26,570 bases of DNA from an uncultured Pseudogracilibacillus sp. (GTDB lineage: Bacteria > Bacillota > Bacilli > Bacillales > Amphibacillaceae), in NCBI GenBank assembly GCA_937974845.1, contig CALJVC010000034.1:1-26570 (forward strand), in the 5' to 3' direction. Each line of letters starts with the position of its first letter. Within the stretch, counting starts at the first letter, position 1. Made by a program: the position numbers and the translations under genes. Positions 1 through 4,944 of the stretch are shown here, in pieces. Below the pieces are notes generated by a model. The model was not told the origin of the DNA. It saw nothing but the letters and a program-made list of their open reading frames with translations, and searched no databases.

Positions 1-230
1 TTCCCGTCTTTCTCTATCAGGGAACGATAGCCTTCTTTGCTTCTTTTATCGATGCCCTTGTTCCAGCCCTTCTCCTAGAAGATATAATTAGAGAGATCAC
101 GGCCCTCGGAGGGGTATTGATGATGGCCATCGGTCTTAATGTATTAGGTTTAACGAAAATAAGGGTGACTAATCTACTCCCGTCCTTACTTATAATTATC
201 CTTCTATTAAGTATACGTTCGTTCTTCTGA
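1..230 (+). CDS. DUF554 family membrane protein, C-terminal part
   Basis: This is the last 75 codons of a gene that begins before the window; the reading frame uses codons starting at position 3 and stops at 228-230. The protein end is very hydrophobic. It carries the pattern seen at the C-terminus of DUF554 (YqgA-like) membrane proteins: LYQG near the left edge, TALGGVLMMAIGLNVLGL in the middle and a NLLPSLL segment before the final hydrophobic helix. At least two membrane segments are visible. Its function is unknown; the family is only known to be integral membrane. The last 24 bases overlap the end of yyaC on the opposite strand. The assignment rests on pattern recall of the family, not on a search. 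Confidence 0.72.
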   Translation, partial: PVFLYQGTIAFFASFIDALVPALLLEDIIREITALGGVLMMAIGLNVLGLTKIRVTNLLPSLLIIILLLSIRSFF

Positions 231-782
231 TTGTTGATATAGGAATCGATCAAGCCAGTAGAGGGATGAAGTTAAAAGTTCTGCCATGTCATAAACGAGG
301 GAAAGTCGGGTATTTTGTAGATTAAAAAAGTTAAAATCGTTATGAACGTTAACGACAGCAGAGATATGGACTTCACCGACAGCAGGCAACTGTTTTTTTA
401 GGGCAGCACCTGGCTGTAAAGGTCCTGGACGACACGTTATATGGCCAATGGAGGAAAGCTTACCTAAGGCGGCATCAAGGGCGATGATAAAAGCTTCAGG
501 GTGTTGCTCGTTGAGATTATGTAAGCTTTCTTCCAAGTTTAAGGCATGCAGAGGTTCGTGCAAGGTCCCATAGATTTGTAGTACCTTTAAAGGAAGACGT
601 TTTAAAAGTGATCCTGTTAATGGTCCAAGGCTATCGCCAGTTGAACGATCGCTACCGATACATGTCACAATATATGTATCCTTATTCTTTGGTATAATAG
701 ATTGCAAATACTCCGTCAATTCCCATTTCGCAAAGGGGCGGTTATACAAAATTGAACGACCGCCGGATATCGATAAAGTCAT
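207..782 (-). CDS. yyaC: YyaC-like spore protein (DUF1256, GPR-like fold)
   Basis: A 191-residue protein on the - strand. It has the YyaC/DUF1256 signature: CIGSDRSTGDSLGPLTG near residues 41-57, then YGTLHEPLHALNL, then IIALDAALG. These acidic motifs resemble those of the germination protease GPR, which is why YyaC is often labelled a putative spore protease. Its exact role is not established. In B. subtilis it is made in the forespore. The start is ATG at 782, preceded on the - strand by AAGGAG. Its 3' end converges on and overlaps the DUF554 gene by 24 bp. It lies immediately upstream of and divergent from yyzM, as in related genomes. Its presence supports an endospore-forming lineage. Confidence 0.88.
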   Translation of the reverse strand: MTLSISGGRSILYNRPFAKWELTEYLQSIIPKNKDTYIVTCIGSDRSTGDSLGPLTGSLLKRLPLKVLQIYGTLHEPLHALNLEESLHNLNEQHPEAFIIALDAALGKLSSIGHITCRPGPLQPGAALKKQLPAVGEVHISAVVNVHNDFNFFNLQNTRLSLVYDMAELLTSSLYWLDRFLYQQSEERTYT

Positions 783-858
783 AGTGGAACTCCTTCTCGT
801 TTTATTACATCAGTATGGAAAGAAGTAATGGACAATATACCTAAAGGGGTGAGAATGG

Positions 859-1059
859 ATGCAGGAAAAAGATTTTCAATTACATGATATCGTTGAAATG
901 AAAAAACCCCATCCTTGTGGGGAAAATCAATGGCGAATTATTCGTATGGGAGCGGATATTCGGATCAAATGTCTCGGTTGTAGCCGGAGCGTGATGATCC
1001 CGAGAAGGGAATTTACAAAAAAGTTAAAACGGGTGCTAGAAAGGGAAGAAAAAGCATAA
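859..1059 (+). CDS. yyzM: DUF951 small protein YyzM
   Basis: A 66-residue protein matching the DUF951 family (B. subtilis YyzM). It shows the family block DIVEMKKPHPCGENQWRIIRMGADIRIKCLGC followed by RSVMIPRREF. The paired cysteines (C20, then CLGC) and the basic C-terminus are typical. Function is unknown; the family is small, soluble and widely kept next to ychF in Firmicutes. Start choice: ATG at 859 has AAGGGGTG at 844-851 in good spacing; an ATG at 855 is in another frame. It is divergent from yyaC with only 76 bp between the starts, so both promoters must lie in that gap. Confidence 0.9.
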   Translation: MQEKDFQLHDIVEMKKPHPCGENQWRIIRMGADIRIKCLGCSRSVMIPRREFTKKLKRVLEREEKA

Positions 1060-1121
1060 TTTACCTAGGGATTGTAGCCTTTTTGTTCGATGAATAGTGT
1101 AGAAAATAAAAAAATAGGTAG

Positions 1122-1150
1122 TTGCGAGAAGATGAAATTATACTTATAAT
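1122..1150 (+). promoter_or_regulatory. Sigma-A-type promoter for ychF
   Basis: TTGCGA at 1122-1127 and TATAAT at 1145-1150 are separated by exactly 17 bp, close to consensus for vegetative sigma-A. It lies 57 bp upstream of the ychF start. Seen in sequence only; the transcription start is inferred to be near 1157. Confidence 0.6.
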
Positions 1151-1206
1151 ACGAATGGAAGATTTCAGGTCAAAGCTTATGAATTGCAAAGAGAGGAAGT
1201 ATATAG

Positions 1207-2307
1207 ATGTCATTAACCGCTGGAATTGTAGGTTTACCTAACGTAGGTAAATCGACTTTGTTTAATGCGATTACAAAGGCGGGTGCAGAAGCCGCTAACT
1301 ATCCCTTCTGTACGATTGATCCAAACGTTGGGATTGTCGAGGTTCCGGATGCACGTTTAGAAAAATTAACACAGGTAGTTAAACCACAAAAAACCGTTCC
1401 TACAGCCTTTGAGTTTACTGATATCGCTGGAATTGTTAAAGGGGCGAGTAAAGGAGAAGGTTTAGGAAACCAGTTCTTATCTCATATTCGTCAAGTAGAT
1501 GCAATTTGCCATGTCGTCCGTTGCTTTACCGATGAGAATATTACACACGTTTCAGGTACGATCGATCCGATTGATGATATTGAAACGATTAATTTGGAAT
1601 TGATCCTGGCTGATTTAGAAACAGTATCCCGTCGTTATGAGCGGACGGAAAAGTTAGCTAGACAAAAGGATAAGGCAGCCGTACAGGAATTTGAAGTGAT
1701 GAAACGGTTAAAAGAAGCCCTAGAAGCTGATCGTCCGGCAAGAAGCGTCGATTTAAATGAAGAGGAAGAAAAAATAGCTAAGCAGTTGCATCTCTTAACT
1801 GCTAAACCGGTATTATATGTGGCCAATGTCGGAGAAGATGATATTTTAGACATCGAGAATAACGAATATGTACAACAGGTCGTTGACTATGCTAAGGAAG
1901 AGAAGGCAGAAGTAATTGTTGTTAGCGCAAAGATCGAAGAAGAAATTGCAGAGCTCGATGAGGAAGAAAAGGAATTGTTCTTAGAAGAATTAGGCATTGA
2001 AGAATCAGGTCTAGACCAATTAATTAAAGCGGCTTATGAACTGCTCGGTTTAGCGACTTATTTCACTGCAGGAGAAAAGGAGGTCCGGGCTTGGACCTTT
2101 AAGAAGGGGATGACGGCTCCAGAGGCGGCTGGAATTATTCATTCCGACTTTGAGAAAGGATTTATCCGGGCAGAAACGGTCTCCTATGATGATTTAATGG
2201 AAGCCGGATCGATGGCGAAGGCTAGGGAGAATGGTAAAGTTCGCCTTGAAGGAAAGGATTATTTGGTTCAAGATGGGGATGTCATTCATTTCCGCTTTAA
2301 TGTGTAA
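1207..2307 (+). CDS. ychF: Ribosome-associated P-loop NTPase YchF
   Basis: A 366-residue Obg-family NTPase of full normal length. G1 is GLPNVGKST (residues 9-17), G3 is DIAG (72-75), and the G4 position reads NVGE (207-210). The NxxE form, instead of NKxD, is the hallmark of YchF and explains its preference for ATP over GTP. A helical insertion follows the G3 region, and a TGS domain ends the protein (roughly residues 283-366, from TYFTAGEKEVRAWTFKKG). YchF binds ribosomes and is linked to stress responses and translation control. The start ATG has GAGAGGAAG just upstream. It is followed by the rpsF operon with its own promoter, as in Bacillus. Confidence 0.97.
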   Translation: MSLTAGIVGLPNVGKSTLFNAITKAGAEAANYPFCTIDPNVGIVEVPDARLEKLTQVVKPQKTVPTAFEFTDIAGIVKGASKGEGLGNQFLSHIRQVDAICHVVRCFTDENITHVSGTIDPIDDIETINLELILADLETVSRRYERTEKLARQKDKAAVQEFEVMKRLKEALEADRPARSVDLNEEEEKIAKQLHLLTAKPVLYVANVGEDDILDIENNEYVQQVVDYAKEEKAEVIVVSAKIEEEIAELDEEEKELFLEELGIEESGLDQLIKAAYELLGLATYFTAGEKEVRAWTFKKGMTAPEAAGIIHSDFEKGFIRAETVSYDDLMEAGSMAKARENGKVRLEGKDYLVQDGDVIHFRFNV

Positions 2308-2325
2308 TGTAAAAGGGATTTTTTG

Positions 2326-2354
2326 TTGTAAAATGAACTAAAGTTTGATAAAAT
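2326..2354 (+). promoter_or_regulatory. Promoter of rpsF-ssb
   Basis: TTGTAA at 2326-2331 and TAAAAT at 2349-2354 with a 17-bp spacer. This would start transcription near 2361 and give a leader of about 70 nt before rpsF that contains the S6:S18-type hairpin. Inferred from consensus match only. Confidence 0.5.
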
Positions 2355-2383
2355 GTTTTTCTGTGGGTAATTAAAAATTGCTC

Positions 2384-2425
2384 CTTGCTCTATAAATATA
2401 GAGCCGTATAGACCAAGAGGAGGTG
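2384..2425 (+). promoter_or_regulatory. S6:S18-type autoregulatory mRNA leader of rpsF
   Basis: Directly upstream of rpsF an inner hairpin CTCTAT (2388-2393)/ATAGAG (2398-2403) closes a 4-nt loop. An outer stem CTTG (2384-2387)/CAAG (2414-2417) encloses it. The 3' side between the stems is an asymmetric bulge that begins with CCG (2404-2406). A hairpin with a 3' CCG-containing bulge is the known recognition element for the S6:S18 protein complex, which represses its own operon by mimicking the 16S rRNA site. The 3' arm of the outer stem runs straight into the Shine-Dalgarno sequence (AAGAGGAGGTG, 2415-2425), so protein binding would block initiation. The structure was folded by eye. Confidence 0.65.
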
Positions 2426-2431
2426 CTAAGA

Positions 2432-2722
2432 ATGAGAGATTATGAAGTTATGTACATCGTTCGTACATCCGTTGAAGAGGAAGCGCGTAATGAGTTAATC
2501 GAGCGTTTCAACAATATTTTAAAAGAGAACGGTGCTACAGTAGAAAAAGTGGACGAGATGGGTGCCCGTCGTTTAGCCTATGAGATTGATAACGAGCGCG
2601 ACGGATACTATGTAGTCGTTAACTTCAAATCGGACGAGCGAGCTGTGAATGAGTTCGATCGCCAGGCGAAGTATTCCGACGATATTCTTCGTCATATGAT
2701 CGTTCGTCTTGATGAAAACTAA
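2432..2722 (+). CDS. rpsF: 30S ribosomal protein S6
   Basis: A 96-residue protein with the S6 pattern: RDYEVMYIVRTSVEEEARNELIERF at the start, GARRLAYEIDNERDGYYVVVNF in the middle and RHMIVRLDE at the end. Length matches the family (about 95). S6 binds S18 in the platform of the small subunit. The ATG at 2432 is chosen over an upstream in-frame GTG at 2423, because that GTG lies inside the Shine-Dalgarno sequence AGGAGGTG and the ATG gives the family start MRDYEVMY. ssb follows after 15 bp in the same operon. Confidence 0.97.
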   Translation: MRDYEVMYIVRTSVEEEARNELIERFNNILKENGATVEKVDEMGARRLAYEIDNERDGYYVVVNFKSDERAVNEFDRQAKYSDDILRHMIVRLDEN

Positions 2723-2737
2723 AAGGAGGTCGTACTG

Positions 2738-3259
2738 TTGAATAGAGTCGTTTTGGCAGGTAGATTAACAAGAGATCCCGAGTTGCGTTACACTCCAAAT
2801 GGTATCCCAGTGGCTAACTTTACCGTTGCCATCAATCGTCCTTACCGAAATCAACAGGGCGAACAGGAAGCAGATTTTATCAACTGTGTAACTTGGAGAA
2901 AACAGGCAGAAAACTTAGCCAATTATATGAGAAAAGGTAGTTTAATTGGGGTTGACGGAAGAATTCAAACGCGCTCTTACGAAAACCAGGAAGGGCGTCG
3001 AGTGTTTGTTACTGAAGTGTTAGCTGAACAAATTACTTTTTTAGAATCGAAAAGTCAAGCGCAACAACGTCCTGATATGGGAGGATTTGTTCAAAACGAT
3101 TCTTATCAGCAACAGTCCGTACCTCAAACACCACAAGCTCCATCGTATGGTGGTCAAGGCCAGGATGCCTATGAGCAGCCGGATAGTTATCAGGATACGA
3201 ATCCATTTGAAAACGATGGAGAAAAAATTGATGTGACAGACGACGATTTACCTTTTTAA
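2738..3259 (+). CDS. ssb: Single-stranded DNA-binding protein
   Basis: A 173-residue SSB. The N-terminal OB fold (about residues 1-106) starts with MNRVVLAGRLTRDPELRYTPNG and contains NCVTWRKQAENLANYMRKGS. A Gln/Pro/Tyr-rich flexible linker follows. The acidic tip DVTDDDLPF is the canonical C-terminal tail that recruits replication and repair partners. Length fits the SsbA type (172 in B. subtilis). The start codon is TTG (2738) with AAAAGGAGGTCG upstream. It shares the rpsF transcript. In B. subtilis rpsR comes next; here a terminator and three unrelated genes intervene. Confidence 0.97.
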   Translation: MNRVVLAGRLTRDPELRYTPNGIPVANFTVAINRPYRNQQGEQEADFINCVTWRKQAENLANYMRKGSLIGVDGRIQTRSYENQEGRRVFVTEVLAEQITFLESKSQAQQRPDMGGFVQNDSYQQQSVPQTPQAPSYGGQGQDAYEQPDSYQDTNPFENDGEKIDVTDDDLPF

Positions 3260-3353
3260 TTGTATATAGTTGTAGCATGTTATATCGACATGCAAACGAT
3301 GTGTGCATGTAAGAAAGGCCTAGTCCTTTCATAAAAAATGTGTATGTGTGTAT

Positions 3354-3386
3354 AACACCTCCATTCTTGGAGGTGTTTTTTCTTTT
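3354..3386 (+). terminator. Rho-independent terminator after ssb
   Basis: AACACCTCC (3354-3362) pairs perfectly with GGAGGTGTT (3369-3377) around the loop ATTCTT, followed by a T-rich run to 3386. It should end the rpsF-ssb transcript before the inserted genes. Confidence 0.9.
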
Positions 3387-3424
3387 TGTAAATCCTTCGC
3401 TTGTGGAAAAATCGATCGGGGTAC

Positions 3425-3442
3425 TTATCCACATGTTGATAA
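3425..3442. promoter_or_regulatory. Head-to-head DnaA-box pair downstream of ssb
   Basis: TTATCCACA (3425-3433) is a perfect DnaA box. It is followed immediately by TGTTGATAA (3434-3442), a one-mismatch box in the opposite orientation. A weaker TGTGGAAAA lies at 3402-3410. Binding is inferred from the motif only. Confidence 0.45.
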
Positions 3443-3510
3443 ATGTAATATCATCTAGTTATATTACAAGAAAGGGTAAGGTAAAAAAAGGAAAATAGTG
3501 AGCAAACTCC

Positions 3511-3539
3511 TTTACTCTATATACCCCATATGGTATATT
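3511..3539 (+). promoter_or_regulatory. Promoter with overlapping palindromic operator for the BASS-type transporter
   Basis: TTTACT (3511-3516) and TATATT (3534-3539) are 17 bp apart, and the -10 is also of the extended TGG type. An inverted repeat ATATACC (3519-3525) / GGTATAT (3532-3538) with a 6-bp centre CCATAT fills the spacer and covers the -10. That position suits a repressor. The ATACCCC...GGTAT shape resembles operators of CsoR/CstR/FrmR-family sensors, but no such regulator is encoded in the window, so the identity of the binder is open. Confidence 0.45.
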
Positions 3540-3566
3540 ACTTTACGTGAAAGGAGGAAATAACCC

Positions 3567-4553
3567 TTGAAAAAACTATACTATTTTCCAGCAAAAAATT
3601 TAATGCTTACCATCCCTATAGTATTGATCGTTGCTTTTATTACAGGAAAGTTTTTCGACACATCTTGGATGGGCTCGACGATCTTATTTGGAACTATGCT
3701 AATGATCTATCCTACAATGATCGGTATACAGTGGAAAGCCTTAATAAATTTAACTGAAAAGAAATTAATTGGTTATGCAATGGCCTTAAACTTTATTATC
3801 ATTCCTTTAGTCGCCTATCTATTAGGTGTCATTTTTTTACGTGAGGAACCTATTTTATTCGCTGGTTTAGCCTTAGTCGCTTTGTTACCGACGAGTGGAA
3901 TGACAATTTCTTGGACTTCCATTTCAAAAGGAAACGTGCCAGCAGCGGTGAAACTAACCGTACTTGGATTACTCTTAGGAGCAATTTTAGCACCGTTTTA
4001 CTTATATGCTATGGTTGGACAGTTCGTCAATATTAAACTGTTTACCGTTATGCGAACGATTTTAGTTGTCGTCTTTATCCCACTTTTACTTGGTCTGTTC
4101 ACGACAAGGCTTTTACAGAAACGCTTTCCTTTACAAAAAATCAATAAACAAATTAAACCGAAATTACAGCCAGTGAGTATTTGGGCGATGCTTTACATCA
4201 TCTTTGCTTCCGTAAGTATGCGGGCTGATGTCATTACGCAAAATCTATCCTTGATTTGGTTAAGTATTATTGTGTTACTTATCTTTTATTTTGTCTTATT
4301 TTTATTCATTACTTGGCTGGCAAAGCGTTCCTTCACTAGGGACGATGGTTTATCTTTAGTCTATGGTACGACTTTACGTAACTTATCGATTGCAATGGGA
4401 GTAGGGGCTACGTCCTTTGGTATGGAAGCGACCTTGTTAATTACAATTGCTTTTATGGTGCAACAACAAGGCGTCGTCATGTACAATCGACTCGTAGTAC
4501 CAAAGCATTTTAAACAAGAGGCATCGGATACGGTGGCTGAGCCAGCAAAATAA
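3567..4553 (+). CDS. BASS/ACR3-superfamily transporter, substrate unknown
   Basis: A 328-residue integral membrane protein with about ten hydrophobic segments, in the bile acid:sodium symporter / arsenite permease (ACR3) superfamily. Visible family features are PTSGMTISWTSISKGNVPAAVKLT (from residue 108) in the first unpaired-helix region and YGTTLRNLSIAMGVG in the second. In true ACR3 arsenite pumps the first region carries an essential Cys (the CTAMVLVW motif); here the aligned position is Thr109, so arsenite export is doubtful. Start is TTG at 3567 with AAAGGAGGAAA at 3550-3560. It is the first of three genes inserted between ssb and rpsR and has its own promoter, operator-like palindrome and terminator. 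The superfamily is fairly sure; the substrate is not known. Confidence 0.75.
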   Translation: MKKLYYFPAKNLMLTIPIVLIVAFITGKFFDTSWMGSTILFGTMLMIYPTMIGIQWKALINLTEKKLIGYAMALNFIIIPLVAYLLGVIFLREEPILFAGLALVALLPTSGMTISWTSISKGNVPAAVKLTVLGLLLGAILAPFYLYAMVGQFVNIKLFTVMRTILVVVFIPLLLGLFTTRLLQKRFPLQKINKQIKPKLQPVSIWAMLYIIFASVSMRADVITQNLSLIWLSIIVLLIFYFVLFLFITWLAKRSFTRDDGLSLVYGTTLRNLSIAMGVGATSFGMEATLLITIAFMVQQQGVVMYNRLVVPKHFKQEASDTVAEPAK

Positions 4554-4569
4554 TATAGATCGACCGAAA

Positions 4570-4607
4570 GGGCTAACTTTCTATAGGTTGAAGTTAGTCC
4601 TTTTTTA
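4570..4607 (+). terminator. Terminator after the BASS-type transporter
   Basis: GGGCTAACT (4570-4578) pairs with AGTTAGTCC (4592-4600) with one G-U pair, followed by six T residues. Confidence 0.85.
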
Positions 4608-4696
4608 ATTTGATAAAGAATTTACTTCTAAGGGACGATTCTTTTGCATAAGCTAGAAACAAAGCTAGTGATCTAGAACAGTGTAAAATATTCTGT

Positions 4697-4724
4697 TTGA
4701 CAAGGATAAAATAATGTGTAAAAT
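4697..4724 (+). promoter_or_regulatory. Promoter of the sulfurylase-like gene
   Basis: A perfect TTGACA -35 (4697-4702) and TAAAAT -10 (4719-4724) with a 16-bp spacer. The predicted start near 4731 leaves a leader of more than 200 nt and places both cre-like sites downstream of the start. Confidence 0.6.
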
Positions 4725-4766
4725 AAATGTAGGCATTTCCTTAAGACTCATTTATTTAGACAAAAA

Positions 4767-4780
4767 TGGTAACGCTTACA
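4767..4780. promoter_or_regulatory. cre-like site 1
   Basis: TGGTAACGCTTACA; read on the - strand as TGTAAGCGTTACCA it matches the CcpA cre consensus TGWAANCGNTNWCA except at one position. It lies about 36 nt downstream of the inferred transcription start, a place where CcpA can act as a roadblock. Another LacI-family protein could also bind it. Confidence 0.5.
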
Positions 4781-4857
4781 ACCCTGTCCGACAAAGCTTT
4801 GAGGGAGGTGAGGGGTTCGGATAGAAAGGTCAAGGTAATCGAGCACATCCACTAAAA

Positions 4858-4871
4858 TGATAACGCTTACA
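4858..4871. promoter_or_regulatory. cre-like site 2
   Basis: TGATAACGCTTACA; the - strand reading TGTAAGCGTTATCA fits the cre consensus TGWAANCGNTNWCA at every position. It repeats site 1 in the same orientation 91 bp further on. Confidence 0.6.
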
Positions 4872-4944
4872 AAGTTTGTTTTGTTACATGTCGTAGGGTA
4901 AGGGCATTCCTTAATACCAATCAAATTTTGGGAGGAAAGCGATA

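Larger units (their letters stand above)
3260..3566. other. Gene-poor gap between ssb and the transporter gene
   Basis: 307 bp with no convincing gene. From left to right it holds short inverted repeats made of GCATGT/ACATGC (3275-3312), the ssb terminator, a pair of DnaA-like boxes (3425-3442), an 8-bp inverted repeat TGTAATAT/ATATTACA (3444-3451 and 3471-3478), and the promoter and palindrome of the next gene. A 133-codon open frame on the - strand over this region overlaps ssb and looks like a chance frame. Confidence 0.6.
4554..4944. other. Long regulatory gap before the sulfurylase-like gene
   Basis: 391 bp without a gene. It holds the transporter terminator, a sigma-A-type promoter, two cre-like repeats 91 bp apart, a G-rich stretch between them (4801-4820), and two copies of a GGCATT(T)CCTTAA sequence near 4732-4744 and 4905-4916. 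I looked for S-box and T-box hallmarks and did not find them. Confidence 0.6.

Noticed and set aside
3033..3434. 133-codon open frame on the - strand over ssb and its terminator
   Set aside because: It overlaps the ssb linker and the terminator hairpin, has no ribosome site and encodes no recognisable pattern; it is a chance frame.
4725..4944. S-box or T-box riboswitch in the leader of the sulfurylase-like gene
   Set aside because: The leader is long and the gene is sulfur-related, but neither the S-box conserved core nor the T-box AGGGTGGNACCGCG element is visible, and there is no terminator hairpin before the start codon.
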